From assembly GCA_003993805.1 (NCBI GenBank), contig RSEF01000003.1, positions 87,040,817-87,104,816 on the forward strand: a stretch of DNA of 64,000 bases, given 5' to 3'. The notes below the pieces were generated by a model that did no database searches, had not been told where the DNA came from, and was given only the letters and a program-made list of their open reading frames with translations. Positions 11,441-25,215 of the stretch are shown here, piece after piece. The position numbers and the translations under genes were made by a program. The stretch is from Himantopus leucocephalus (lineage: Eukaryota > Chordata > Aves > Charadriiformes > Recurvirostridae). Numbering within the stretch: position 1 is the stretch's first letter; every line of letters begins with the position of its first letter.

Positions 11441-14400
11441 ATAAACTATGATATCCATTTCCTTTTTTAAAGTTTTTCCTGGTTTGCTCTGAATGAGGAA
11501 TGAGGCCATCCCGCCAGGACAAAGAGATTTGGCCAGCATGCCAAAACTGCAATTACAGCTAAATGAAAAAAATCAGGAAGAAATGTATTTTATTCATTTC
11601 AGCTGTTATGTCTTAATGCAAAGAAATCACTTTACACAGATCTGTAACTGACACCAATTTCTAATCTCCAATACTATTAACTTCTAAATCTCCGTTATAA
11701 AGAATATTGGCAGCATACCAGAGTCTAATGCAGCTAAATGGACTTAGTCTGAGCTGGTGTTTTATTTTCTTTTTTCTGAAATGCTGAAAAAAATCATTAA
11801 ACTATTTTGTTAATTGCTGATAACATTTTGGTTAGTTGGATTTCCTCTTTTGGCTGCAATAGGCACATTCCTGGAGCATGACTTGACTTTGCCTTTGGGA
11901 CAAACAAAAAAAAAAAAAAAGAGAGACCATTTTTTGAAATGACAAAATGTATTGTTATAGGATTAGAGACAGGATAGCTCCAGGATTATGCTGTATCGCT
12001 AACTCAATTTAAGAACCCTACGAACTGAAACGAAATATTGACTAGCTGCAGGAAAAGGGCACCGTTAAGGAGTAATACCTATGTGAAAACTTAGTTGTTT
12101 TATCTCAGCTGGATTGCAACAGATTTCTGATAACTCAGAGACCCACTCACAAAAGCAAGAAAACCTTAAAACATGTATTTCCCCCTACCACTTCACTCCA
12201 ATGGCACTGGAAAACCAATCCAAGTCTCAGCTGTGCAGAAATAAATATTAACTAACAACAACCTTGACAGAAATGTTTCTACAAGTCAGTGATGGACTTT
12301 GACTGAGGCTGCCCCTTGACACCAAGACATCATCATTCCAAGGGAACTTGCAAAGCTGTCTTCTGCTTGACTTTAGTGATGCCCTAAACCAATGTTAGCA
12401 TCACTTCTTCGCTGCAACATTTAATTGGGAGCTTAAACGGATAATGGTGTGTTGTGCCAAGTGGGCCAGTGGAAGTAATTATCAGATTTAGATATTCTGG
12501 CATCCTGGACAGAATTTCTTAGGCACAGGAAATGAATTATAGCAGAATATCTTTAGACCCAAGAATTATTGGCAGTGAGGAAGAGAAAAACAATGCAGCC
12601 TTGGGTACATGATGACGAGCTTTGGCTGATTTGCCGTGTTACCATTTTAGTCTGTGTGTGGCTATTTAATTTTTGTTCTTCAAGAGAGCTGAAGTTCTAA
12701 CACCGTCTAAGTCAGAGCTTGGAGAGCTTTTTTCATTTTGTGTCCAAAGAACAGTTGGTTTCACAGAGGACTGAACAAAGGAAGAATATCAAGAAAATAT
12801 GGGTTGCCCTTACTGGAGCATCGAATCCTCCATGAAGAAGAGCTTCTTGTGATATTAAAATGGGTTATAAAATCCCCTTCTTCTGTTGTTGGACTTGCAG
12901 TCTAGCTGTACCAGCGTCCCAATATCTTTGAATAAATTCAGTGCTCATGAAAAACTCTTGACTTTGAAAACATAGAGACCAAGGCCTGGATTCACCTCAC
13001 TTTAGACATTTGTGTGGAAACCCTCGGCAAGGAGTACAGACACACAAAGGCTCCTCCAGTAAACCCTACAGACAGACTGGCACACCTCTGCCCTTCACGT
13101 GCTGAGTCGCCCTCTGGCAGCACTTCCATTAAGCAGACAAATCTACTGCAAGACTTATTACTTAGGTACCAAAAACAAGAGCCTAACATGGGTGCAGTGA
13201 ACATAAGCCCGGGCCATTCGCAGGAGCAGATGGACAGAGGAGCGCATGTGCTGGGCGACCCGATGGCTGAGTATTTTCACTGTGGCAGTTGAGGCTACCA
13301 GAAGGGCTAGCAATGTTGGTCAAACAGTGCGGATCCTTGACATGCTCGGAAAGGAGATAAGATTGCATCACTCATTTACCAGATGTCACAAATGGATCTC
13401 AGATGGTAATTTTCCACTGTAAGTACTGGCATCTTGAGCAAAATATGATCCAAAAGAAAAGGCTCTGTATGCCCCTATCAGTCCCTAAGCCTCATGTCTT
13501 ACCAGCTGTGACATCATTAGCTGCACATCTGTCTCTGAACTGGAGGTGGTTTTCTAGCCTAACTCTTATCCCATGTCCACTCTGAATAAGCTCTGAATAA
13601 AGGAGACTTGTGAAAGTCCAACTGTAGAAGTGGTTGCATCAAGGGTTTAGAGACGGCAGATGGGCAGGCCCAAGCCTCGGTCACTGAAAACAAAGATATA
13701 TGGCCTATCCTTTCCTTATGGCTCATGTGATACTCTTGATAAGATGCATGTAAGTTTCTGGCAGCCATACAGAGTGAAATCTATACCCAAGGAATGCATA
13801 TAAGTCAACTTCTACTTAAGCCTTAAATGATGGGTATATGTACAATGGTAGCCAGCGAAGTAGCACTGAGAAAATGTGAGGTTTTTCAGTTCAGTAGCCT
13901 AACTGGGGGGAGGAAGGAAAGAAGAAGAACAACTTGGAATTGATCTGAAATAAATATTTGAAGGAATTTTAAACCAATTAGAAATATTCCCCCCCCCCCA
14001 GCATTTTGCCAAAAATAAAGAACAAGATTCCAAAAAAAGGTGAAAAGCAGGAAAAGCTGACTTGTAGTGTGTGTTAGCTTAACAGTTTATTGAAAGATCT
14101 ATAACGACACATGCATTCCCCCCATTAGTCCTAAATAACATAAATCGCATGCCCCTGATTATAAGGCTGAGAGGTATCTGTGTGTCTGCACCTACATTCA
14201 GCCCCATTGAAACTTTGCTGAAAAAAATACACCAAATCCCACAATAAAAGCGTCTGAGGCAGAGTTGGAAAAAATATGGGCCTTTTTTTACTTTGAGCTA
14301 GATTGCATGACAGCAAGCGGAAGAAAGAAAAAATGATCCTTATTGGCACCACGTTCATCAGAGGGAACGTTTCTCCCAGTCAGACACTGCACGCCATTGC

Positions 14401-16572
14401 AGCCTCTTGCAGGCTAAGGACCATCTTCATGCTCCCTTTGATAAGCAGAGGGAGTCAGTGAGAGCCAAATCCTTGTTCAGTACTGGACTTCGCTCCTCGT
14501 TGGGATGAGCCCTTTGACAGATAAATCAGCTTAAGCATTAAAAAAAACCCCAAAACCAAAAAACAAACCCAGAAGTGGCCCTATAGTTCCTATGGGAGAG
14601 TGTCCTGGACATGTCTGGGTAATACCTTCAGACTCACTGCTGGGGTCCCACTGTACCAAAAGTCAGCTTATTCTCCCGTTCACGCATTTGCTTTGCTGTG
14701 AATTGCAAAATCACAGACTGGCTACTGTTTGTGTGGCCTCATCCCATCCCGGTTCCAGAGCACAAATAAGAGATTTTTACTCTTTAACAGAGTCAGGAGT
14801 ACTCTATAATCCAAACAGCTTCATAATGAACAAGCTCTTATTCAGTGTGAGGCCTTATTTATTGCAAGCCTAGTTGCTTACTTGCAGTATACTGTTCTAA
14901 CAGCCACGGTGTTGCCCTGACTCTGTTTTGGTTTTGGACTAAATACAGTACAGTAAGTCAAACATTATTGGTCACAATGGTAATGCAGAGTGTATATAAT
15001 GTGATTTTATTGCTGCAAGGCATAGTTGAAATATTTACGTGGAATACATGAAGTAACACTAAGATTCATGTTCTGTTCCTTATTTGTTAGGTATTTTATT
15101 AAAAAGAATCTGAATCTGAAGTTCATAAATAAAATAGTAATATCACTTATTTCCAGATACTAGTTCCAGCTTGTTGATTTTAATAGACAAGTATAACACT
15201 TCAAATGTGGAAACACAGTGGGTAATATTTATATGAAATCTCCAAGAACCGTGGTATTTTGCTCATGTGGAATATCATGGCATTTTGCCTGGATCAAGTA
15301 ACCAGCAGATTAGCACATTAACACTTTTAAGAAACATGCATGTAATCCACTCTGAATGTGGTCTTTGACTCCTGGTAGGAATACCTAATGATTTTCAAAT
15401 TGACGCGTTACTTTATAAAGCCACTCAAATAAACAGGAATTGCAGAGCAGCTTTGGTAGGGGTGTATGGCATAAGCACACACATGTTGTTATCAACAGAG
15501 GAGACAGGATCAACTCTTTACAGCCACGGAAGGATTTGCAGAATCTGCAGACATACAGGAGAAGCTTGGCTTCCCTTCTTTTTAAAGCTTTCTGGCTTTA
15601 TTGCTCTACGTGAATGGGAAACTGGATATAAACCGCTCCCTCTGATTGAAAGTCACTCACTCAAGATGAGAGATTAACAGCAGACGTCTCAGGCTGACCA
15701 GAGCTAGCCAGTAAAGCCTATGAAAACCATCACCGTCACCGATTTAGAAGGTCCTGCTTCAGTTTGCAGCTTGAGAAGGATCCACACAAGACAGCCAGCC
15801 ACGCTCAGGCTGCCACAGGCTCCGTCTTACCAGGAATTAGGAGGGAGAAGGGCAGGAGGCACAGGGATTATGTCAGTCCTGTGTCACTTGGCCAAGGACG
15901 TGTCCTTTCAAAGCCATACTCCGGCACAGATTCTTTGCGTGGTTTTGGTCACGCCGCTGGCCTCCGTGCACCACTTTTCCCATTTCCCATGGAGAAGAAA
16001 TCCCATCCTTCCCTCCATGGGAGCTGCTGCTGACTGCAGTGGTGTGCTTGCGGTGATGAAGTGCTCCACATGTGCAAAGCCCTGGTTATGTGGCATGCAC
16101 GTGCAAGCTCAGTGGTGGCTCAGGGTCCAGGCTTATTTTGACAGCCATCCGGAGGGGAACAAAACTTTTTATTCCCAGGGTGCTTTCAGTGCCGTGTAGC
16201 AACTGAGTTCAACTTCTGCAGCAGGAGACAGCAGGGAAAACCCAGCAGTCCCCCTCCCACGGAAGAAGCAGCAGAGTCCAGGCTGCATGCCAAGGAATCC
16301 TATCACTAGCCTTGTAAAAAAATCACCAGGGCCACCTCAAAAACAATGGTGGAGTCATGCTTGGCTGCAGTTGGTTGTGTTTTGAGAGGGAGACCACGAA
16401 CAGGTCTCACACAACTATTGTGGCTGGCTCCGTTTCCTGTTAACTCAATTCATCACACTTGTCCTCTCCTTCCTGAGAGACAACTTTTATAACCCAATTA
16501 ACGAGTCTCCCTGTTTTCCTTCAGACCAGATATGGCTGCCCCAGCTCATACAGATTAAGACCTTTCTTCAGG
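11441..16572. other. Unannotated sequence
   Basis: About 5 kb with no recognised gene or classified repeat. Simple runs include a C11 tract at 13989-13999 and an A/C-rich patch near 14539-14570. Open frames are short. AT-rich parts at 11580-12600 and 14880-15430 have the even texture of ordinary avian intergenic or intronic DNA. Confidence 0.5.
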
Positions 16573-16610
16573 AGAAGTGACTCCACGGAAGTCAATGGGG
16601 CGAATCAGAG
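16573..16610. repeat. Possible fragment of a palindromic ancient repeat
   Basis: The words GACTCCACGGAAGTCAATGG resemble the core of the hairpin repeats found at 24973-25026 and 47131-47209, in which ACTCC and GAAGTCAATGGG alternate. Only about 35 bases can be compared, so this may be chance. Confidence 0.25.
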
Positions 16611-19600
16611 ATTGTTCACAGCCAACCAAAAACAAGGGTGAAGGATCTTTCCCTTTATCCTGCTGGGAGCTGATGCTCTCCTTGCTTCTGTACTGGAGAA
16701 TCAGGAATGAGCCCCGAATTTCTAGCCTTTACCACCTGTAGGTTATACAACACCAAAAAACTACCCAAGTAGAAGGGAAAGTATCCTTCCTAGTCCCTGC
16801 ACCCAAGATTAAAAAAATAACCTTTGGTTTAAATTTTGATTCAAATAACATGGCTAAGAAAGTCCAAACATGGGTATTTGCAGAGTGAAATAACTTTAAA
16901 AAAAGGAAATTCAGGGATGTGAAAAAGAGAGAGACTTGTCATAATGGAAAGAGTCAAGTCAAATCAAACTGTCTTTTAAAGCCAAAGCTAAAAAGGAAAC
17001 CCAAAACCTGCTCCCCCCTGTACCTCAGTTGCCAGTTTGGACACAGAAAGGAGCTTTCCTTTGCATTGAAGTTATCTGTTGGAAAAAAACCCACAACTGG
17101 ATTATAATGGAAATATTAAAATCTTAATCATGGGGAGCTTCTTTTAGAGAGCAGCTCAGATGTCAATGAGCAACAACTGCTGCGAACCAAGTACATATTG
17201 AGTACACTGTGTTAGCATCTTGTCAAAACTCTTGGGTATTCACCACCAGTGAAGCAGAAACAGCTCTGAGAAATGCTCTAATGTTAGGACAGGATGAGGT
17301 TTGATAGGCTATTAAAAAAAAAACCAACAACCAACCTCCCTCTACTTAAATTCACACAAAAGCCCAGATTTTTGGAACATCATGCTAGAGTCAGGCCTTT
17401 CCCTCCCCACTGGCAGCCAAAGCTATTTTTGAATTTGGGTCAGATTTAGTGACTAGACTTCAGCCAAAAAATTTAGCGGGGGGGGTGGGGGTGAGGAAAT
17501 AGTCAGAAAAAATCATGAGAGTTTGCCTATTTCAGAAACAAAAGGTTTCCATTTTTCAGGCTGGATTCACAAGAGGATTTGGGAGCTGACTGCTTTCAGA
17601 TGTGCACACTGCAGAGGGGCAATGACTCGCCTGCAGCTCCTGGCTCCGGCACCCCAGGACCGGGGATCAGAGCAGTGCTTGCCATCCCCACGCTTTTATA
17701 TCAGCCCTCCTCTGCAGAGGCAGCTAGGTCTGTACGAAAGCGTTTGTGTAGGCAATTTAGATCAGCATGCTGAAACCAGTTACGCTCGAGCCTTGTTTAG
17801 AATAGCATAGCTGCCTTCACGCGAGGGGTTTCTCAATTCAGTTAAAAATTGGCTCACAAACCAAACACGGCCAACCCTTGGGGAGAGAAAAGGTAGGGGG
17901 CGGTCAAGGATGTGCTTTGCTGGAGTGTATGGGGATCCCTGTTTCTAAGGCCAGAAAGGACATAGTCTTATCTCTCAAAAAGTCCTAAATTTTTTTTATC
18001 CATACTCTTAGACAAAAACACTTCTGTAGGGGGCCCTTTGGGGCTTCCTCTCTTTACATTCCCTCCAGAATCTTATTTTTAAATTCTTTCATTCAGAAAA
18101 TATGGATATTTGGGCTTGCTCAGTCAAAGGGCACTAAGTGAGGCAACCACCAGGAGTACCTTAATGTAAAGCTACCTTTCACCCATACACTTACGTGGTC
18201 TTCACCATGCAGCATCTAAGGCTCTTGCAGTCATTGCTAGATTTCATCCTCACAAGACCTTATCATTAGATAAAAATGCTTTCTGCTTTTATCAATGTCA
18301 GACAGAAGCAGTGGGTTGAGGGAGTGTCTTGGCAAAGGTCATGGAGGACAATCTCGGTTGAAGCAGGCGGGGGACCTGGGTTTTCCAGGACCCACTCTGG
18401 GTCCCACAGCTCCTGGGACACCCCTCCTTCCTCGGACAGTCCCTGGGGAGGGGACAAGCACAGCAGCAGCCATGAGGAAAAGGTCTGAGCTCAGCGAAAC
18501 CTGGGGCTGGCCCAGAGGAGAACAAAGAAAAAAGCGAAGTGTTTATTTGAACATCAGGTTGTTTAACCATGCTGTATCTCCAGATGTGCTGAGTTTTGCT
18601 CACTGCTCTTCAAGTGCAGCTTGACTGTGAAATGTGACTGGAAACACAGCACTTTTCCTCAGAAGGTCCCTGTGTAGAAATCAGGAGCGGGAGGAGAGCA
18701 GCTCCCATTTTGGTTGTGGTTGAGGCTCTGATGAGTGAGGGCAAGGTGCCGCTCAGTCTCAGGTCATTGAATAAACCACTGAGATTGATCAAGGGCTAAA
18801 ACCCCAACTTTCTCTGTCAGCTTAGGCATCTGGTCTTATCTTCCCATGCAGCCATTTGTGCACAAACCACCTTACCTTTTCCTCCGACACATCTCTTCTC
18901 TGTCTTCCACCCAACCGCAGCCACCAAGCCAATGCTTTCTGCCCAACGGGGTCCCTGCTCTTTCCTGGCACCCCCCACCAGGGCAGCCCCCACTGCTGTG
19001 TTGCATGCCACAGGTAATGGTGAGATGGCTGGCAAGCAAGTCCCCCTGTCTCCAAACCCTCCTGGGGGGTTATAGATCCTGGGATCTCCTCAGAACGAGG
19101 AGGAACACTCCATCTGCAGAAAACCAGGCCGGTACATGTTTTTTGGCCAAGATTGATAGAAAAGCACGGTTTTCAATTATGAACTCTGCAAATTCAACCT
19201 GAAAACTATTGAGACACAAAAAGGCTTTGGTCTTGCAAAGCTTTAAATAAGCTGGTATCATCACAGGAGTTTCTCACACTGGTGAAGCGAGGCACGTGCA
19301 TACAACACCATGGGATCAGGACCCAACACAGAAGGGCGGTATGTACCTTGTGGCCTTTGTCTGTCAGATTCATACATGTTATTTGCAGATCACATGTTTT
19401 CCACTGGAAAGCAGAAAGAGTAAAACTGAACACGGATCCACTAGCTAAGGACATATGACTGTATAGCATGTGTTCTCCAGGGCTGTTTGGAGGTAGTTTT
19501 TCCAGCTTTCTTGTGCTATTTCGACACCACTGCTCAGCCTCATTTTCCTGCCAAAGTGTTAAATTCAAACAAAGGCTCCTTTAAACCACACAAGATCAAA

Positions 19601-22119
19601 ATCGGGTCATGGGAGTGCTAGAAATAATTTTGAAATATCCTCATTACCTTCCTGTTTCTTCCCATACTATTTTACTCTTTGTTTGGGGAGGAAGGAATGG
19701 GGAAGCATTAACATTTTTTTCCCCAAACAATATTTGCATATTAGCATTCGAGAAGCCAGGCATTTTTAAAGCCTAAAGCCTATTCCACTGTCTAAAGAGA
19801 ATGTAACTCTTTCAAACAAATACCTCTCAGCCCAATAGGGATGCCATGGCTGAATTCTTTTATTTTACCCAGCACAGAGCAGTAGGCACCTCGGAAGTTG
19901 AATACATCAAGAAAAGCTGTTTTAATAATGTGTGTGTCTAATCCACGTCTTCCTACTCAGCCCACCCTTTCCATGCTTAGTACACTCACTCAGCTGAACT
20001 AACTTTCAGTTTGTCTCTTGATTACAGTATTTAACTACTTAATTGCAACCATTTTAACTCCAGATTTGTTGTAAGCAAAAATTAGCAACACTTAACTATT
20101 AGGTATTTGCAAAGAGATGACAGAGTTAAGGAGCCTTAATTTAATAGCCGTCTTCAGAGGTTTATAACTGGATCCATACTTGTATTTAAATACCAAATAA
20201 TCTGCTGATTATTATGCATAGTTTTCAGTCAGTGTAACGAAAACATGATGTTGCAGTCATGCTGTGAGCTCTGTAGCTAGGTTTCCTTGTTTATATTAAC
20301 AGCTGTAAACACAGCCTAACTCAGCCTTTATTTAAAAGCAGATTTCCCATACTTTCAAGAATTCACCACATTGTGAAAGCTACAATTTCAGAACTTTTCT
20401 CACGTGCCTATTGATTATGCCCAGGAACAGCCTTCAATGCTACACATGCACTTGCAATGACCCATTTTAGAGCCTCTGCATTAAAAGGGCCAGTTTTTCA
20501 TTTTCATTAAAAAGTAAAACCAGCTTTGCAAATGTTTGTATATAATCCTGCACCCTAACGTCCTGAATCCAGCCTGCAACTTTCTGCATATGGGGTTGAA
20601 CATGTACTTAAATCCTTTGCTAGGTCAAGGTTTCACATGTTTATCCCTCAATACAGGTTATAAAACTATCTTAAAGCCATTTAAATCAGTAAAAGGGATT
20701 TCACTTAGTCAGAAATGGATTTCAGTGCAAAGTTTTACCTTCGTATCTTTTAATAACAGCATTGGAAAACCTGAGCTTTTGGAAAAGCGATGCTGCCTGC
20801 ATAAAGGACTCTTGAGGTTTCTTTGTTTTTTAAGAGCACGGTGAGAAGCAAGCTACATTTAAGTGGAAAGTCAAGTCAAGCAGAAAAACCTGCTAGGAGC
20901 ATTTTGTAGTATTTCTGCCTTGAGAAAGGCAGCAGCGTGTCCTTCTGATGGGTTCCTCTGACTCAGGTTAAATCTCCTGGTCTGTGAATCCTGGGCAAAG
21001 CCAACCAGCAATGCAAAGCAACCTTGAAGAAGAAGTATGTAAGGATTCCCTCTGGAGAAAAACTCCCCAACAGTACAGAGCTGCTGTAGCAATTTACCAT
21101 CATGGACGCTTCCATCCACTGGGTCTCGCGTGGAGAGAGAAAGTAAGGAAGAAGGGGTTTATGCCAGATACTTGAAAGGTCCATCAACCCTATCAGAAGA
21201 GCCTTTTGGGATGACACTGCTCTACAATGGGCTAGGTATGCTCTTGTGCAAAATGATGGCATGTCCCAACCAGTAGCTACAACTTCCCCAGTGGTGCCCG
21301 GATTTACCTGTTATATGTCTCCTCCCAGCAGTCTCTTCCTGGAAAGCCTTTTTTAGACCATCACAGCATCAAAGTTCTGCAACTCCAGAGAAATACATCT
21401 CTGGGTCAGGAGGGCCAAATGCAAGGCTGATCTCATGACTCTGCTCATCTACAATCAGCTGCAAAGCCTCAAGCTCATAGTCAGATCCTGCTTCAGCGTA
21501 CCCACTGCCCGCCTTCATAGCTCTGCTGTCTGGGGGAGGGTTGTGCTTATGTAGGGGTGAGCACACCACCAATCACCCACATTCCACCAGCTTTGCTCCA
21601 TGCAGGGCAAGCTCAGGGTCCAAGCTGTAGCCAGGTTAGGGCCAAAGATATATGCAGAAGTTAGGGTCCAAGCACTTTGGTTTGCTCTGAGGCTGATTCT
21701 CCATCAGGACTCCATCCCGGAGCCTTACTGCGTTTTGCACTGTCCATTCTAGGGAGTGCGGGCTGCTGGAGAACCACAGTACATCTCACGCAGGACTCTG
21801 GATCCACTCCTTTGTAGACTAACACAAGTAGAGTGATGTCCCACTGGGGAGGGCAGCTCTCGTACTAAATACTGTCTCTGCTACCCCTCTCTCCTTCAAC
21901 GATTAGAAGCGAACTTGTTCAAAACTTCATTTTTCCCCTTTAGAAGTCACATAGTGCCTAGTCTAGCCATACTGGTGATGTTAAAATATAACCTGGATTG
22001 ACAAGGGATCCACAAGGAGCTTAGCCGGGCCATTCCACATCATCCTGTGCAAGTTATTTTTACATGTCCGAGATCTCGTTCTACTTGCTTGGCTTCTCAG
22101 AGGACAATTAAAAACAATG
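16611..22119. other. Unannotated sequence with a possible conserved block
   Basis: No gene was recognised. A G-run (G8-T-G5) sits at 17478-17491. The part 18290-19060 is GC-richer and gives overlapping open frames on both strands that I attribute to composition. From about 19900 to 20430 the sequence is AT-rich, free of recognisable repeats and dense in homeodomain-like words such as TTAATT and TGATTATG. That is the texture of vertebrate conserved non-coding elements, but alignment would be needed to say so. Confidence 0.4.
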
Positions 22120-22275
22120 CATAACAGATGGGAGAGCTAAGACAAACAGAGGTTAAATGACTTGCCTGGGGCTGGTAGTGTCTAGCAGCATGGGCGACAG
22201 GAGTCCTGGGTATTAATTAGTTAATATTTGTACAATGCTAGGAAAATATATAGCCCTATATAAGTATTATTGTAA
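22120..22275. repeat. Ancient MIR-like (minus) and L2-like (plus) fossils
   Basis: At 22150-22210 the plus strand reads AGGTTAAATGACTTGCC and ends in GAGTCCTGGGTA. This fits the reverse complement of the MIR/tRNA-SINE body. At 22218-22275 it reads TTAATATTTGTACAATGC and then CCCTATATAAGTATTATTG, matching the 3' end of L2-type LINEs in sense orientation. Both are diverged and the boundaries are approximate. They predate the bird lineage if the assignment is right. Confidence 0.45.
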
Positions 22276-24972
22276 GGTGGCCCCTGTAGTTTGGAGAAGC
22301 AGAGGGCAACAGTGCACAGGCAAGTGCAAACATCCTTCCTTGTCTCGTGGCATTTCGGTCATCTGTGGGGTCCGGGAGTGACAGAGCGTTCCCAGGGCAC
22401 ACAAGAGAGGGAATGGGAAAGCCTGGGGCAAGAGATCCCACTCAAGCAACACCGCTGCACACCCCCAGGCTGCTGCATCCTCACATTAATTCTAGGAGCA
22501 GTCATTTGCTCTTTCTGTTGAAAGCAGTAAATCTGTTAGGTAGCATCAAATTGGGCTACGTGATCAGTTGCCTTCAGCAGAAACCTTGAAACCGAATTTG
22601 GGATATTTTTGGGTGTTTACAACTGTAAGAGGTGCAAATCTCCCTGAAGTGCCACAGGACCCATGTGCCACGCTGCTCTGTGCTCAGCTGAAATCCCAGG
22701 AGGAAGGTCAAGCCCGTCTCTATTAAAGAAGCATCTATGGGAAAGGAGGAAAGGGTCATGGTGTCAGATTTCTCCTTTTTTTCCACCTCTCTGGGGCATT
22801 CATCCTGCTCCCATGACTTCAGGTCTGATTTCTTCAGATGCCTTTTTCAGTCCAGCTTCCCTTCACACCATCGGATATCCCAGGCTGCTGTTCTGAGCCT
22901 CCTCCAGATTCCAGTATCAGCCTGAATGAAACATGCACCAGTTTTTCTCCAGGACAGCTCTCACCCTCCAGTGCTTCTAACATCATAATTTTCTCTGCCA
23001 TGTAGTTTCAAGAGTGGTGAATATTTTTGGCCATTCCCCTTCTTTCTCTTGGCTAGAATACAAAAATATTACCCAAGTTGTGATGCATTTTCCTTTACAA
23101 TTTTTAAATCATTCAGACTTCCCATGTAGTCTAGTAGAATTTTCGTCCAGTTTTCAACACCTCATATCTTGATTATCAGGATCTGCCATTTCTTTTCTCA
23201 TCAGTTTAGCTCAGACTTGACTGAAATGCAGAATTTCCAGTTGAAAATTCCAACATTCATTTTCATCCAAAATAGGATAAAAGGCTTAAATTTTAAAAGC
23301 ACCTCCTCAGAAATATTGACATTTTAACTTCTAAATGTTTAGGCAAAACTTTCCAGCATCTCTAATTGACGAGTTCTAAATGCTGAATTTTGTTTCATTT
23401 ACTTGGCATGCTTTATTTAGAGTAAAATCAACATCAGGCTGCATTACCTTGCCCTTGCAGATTCTGCTTGGTCTGGGTCAAAATCTATAGGAAACTACAC
23501 TCCAGTGTAACGTAGTCTTTACTGCTTGTACTGTATGGTATGGTGGGAAGACCATATAGTGTACATTGAGAAATATATGGTATAGTGAGCAACGACACCC
23601 AGAAAGGAACAGAGAGCAGAGCTTTGTGGCTGTCCTACAGCTCCCACTGGGCACCAAATTGATGCTTGTTTCCATACCATGCAACCTGGCGAGCTAATTG
23701 CAGGTTAGACAATAGGACACACACGGGTCTCCACGTCCCATTCTTTTCCCCTAAGGGTTACACCATGCTTTTATTTGAACTTTTTTGAAATTAAATGTTT
23801 TACATCATTTTAATTAAAAAAAAAAAGATTGGATCAGACTGACCTTAAATGAAGCTTTTTCCATTTTGCTACAGAAGATGTCCATTGTAAAATCATCCTG
23901 ACAAAAATGTCCCATAGCGTCCAGTACAGCTGCCACAATCATTATTTTTCCTACTGCTCTAATCTGAGCAATTTTATGCCTCTTTGAATTCTTCAGATTT
24001 CTTTCTTTACCATCAAACCCTGTTCCCCATCAAATCCCCAAACTGTCACTCTTGTCCCTGAGGTCACCCACTGCAACATTCCTTGAGCCAGCCAACCTCC
24101 TTGTGACTCCCCAGCCCAAACCAACCTGCAAAACCATCCAAACTTCTAAGCCTGGCTGAAAAACCTGAATGTTGTTTAGTGGCAATTTAAAAAAAAAAAA
24201 AGATGTTACTGGTTTCAAAAGGACTGTCAACAATTTCAGCCAGTTCCTTGAAACGGTTGGAGAAAAATAAGTAACAAAACATGAATACGTTTTCACTCAG
24301 TTCTTACCAATATTTAAAATGTTCAACAACATTTTTGATTGCCAAAAATTGACGGCCTGTTCTGCAGACTCTCTTAAAAGCTTTAAGTGTGCGGTTGAGT
24401 TTGTGGTTTGAAAACTTTTGGAGCTTTTCCTCATCAGAATTGCTATTTCCAATACGAAATATAATAAAAATATGAAGTGCAATCCAATAAAAATATAAAC
24501 ATAAAATAAAATCTTCAAAATACAGACCTTTCAGCCAGGTCTGCTCTCCTTTTCCAAATCCTGTATCAAAACTCTGCTTCAATGGATACATGAAGTTGGC
24601 AAAGTAACAAATACCAAGGAAAGTCAGGAGGCAATGCTTCTAAATCACTCTGCAGCATCCCATTCTGAATGTAATTAATGAGCGTGGCCAAAAAAGGACG
24701 TTGCAGAGACCCTCCACGATCACCCCCACTCCTTCTTTTCATTTCTCACGGTCACACGCTGTATTTTTGTCACGTATGTAACCTTGGGTCCTCTGGACTC
24801 CGAAAGCTCCCAGTGAAACATCCTCTTTAAGATGAAGGGCTCTACATTTGGCAGCTCGTACCCGACCTGCAATCAAGGAGCATCATTCTTTGATTTCAGG
24901 AAGTGCGCGAGCACGTTTTCGACGGCTGCAGTCGGGGTTTGATTCTGTGCAGGGCTGCACACACCCGAGGAA
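22276..24972. other. Unannotated sequence
   Basis: No gene was recognised. Short A-runs occur at about 23817-23826 and 24188-24200. AT-rich DNA near 23200-23370 has GAAAATTCCAACATT-like wording reminiscent of old AT-rich repeats, too weak to list. The open frames at 24030-24591 on the minus strand show no motif. Confidence 0.5.
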
Positions 24973-25026
24973 TGCCAAGTACCCTCAATTCCACTAACTT
25001 CAGTGGGAATTAGAGGACTCAGCTGT
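24973..25026. repeat. Imperfect palindrome of an ancient interspersed repeat
   Basis: The core AATTCCACTAACTTCAGTGG followed by GAATT (24987-25011) is an inverted repeat centred near 24999. Outside it GTACCCTC on the left and GAGGACTC on the right also pair with indels. The wording (…CACTAACTTCAGTGGGAATT…GGACTCAGC) recalls a hairpin repeat abundant in turtles and crocodilians. I cannot name the family with certainty. Confidence 0.5.
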
Positions 25027-25085
25027 ATTTAATATTTTACAGGGTCAGGCTCTGAAAACTGTATTAGCATTCTCGGTTCCCAGTA

Positions 25086-25215
25086 GGCCTAAATTCAGCA
25101 AAGCATTTGGATTGAGACTTAACTGTAAACATGTGAACAGTCCCCCTGATTTCAATATGACTATTCTCATGCTTAAAGTTAAGCATATGCCTAAGTGATG
25201 TGCTGAATTTGGGCC
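25086..25215. repeat. 130-base palindromic (hairpin) ancient repeat
   Basis: The left half and the reverse complement of the right half agree at about 45 of 64 positions with no gap, centred at 25150. Both arms begin GGCCTAAATTCAGC or its counterpart, and the best-kept stretch contains GCTTAAAGTTAAGCATATGC. A full-length inverted repeat with almost no loop suggests a MITE-like or fold-back element whose arms have aged since insertion. It lies about 60 bases from the palindrome at 24973-25026, so the two may be parts of one composite element. Confidence 0.7.

Noticed and set aside
17478..17491. G8-T-G5 run as a G-quadruplex
   Set aside because: Only two G-runs in a row; possible but unremarkable on its own.
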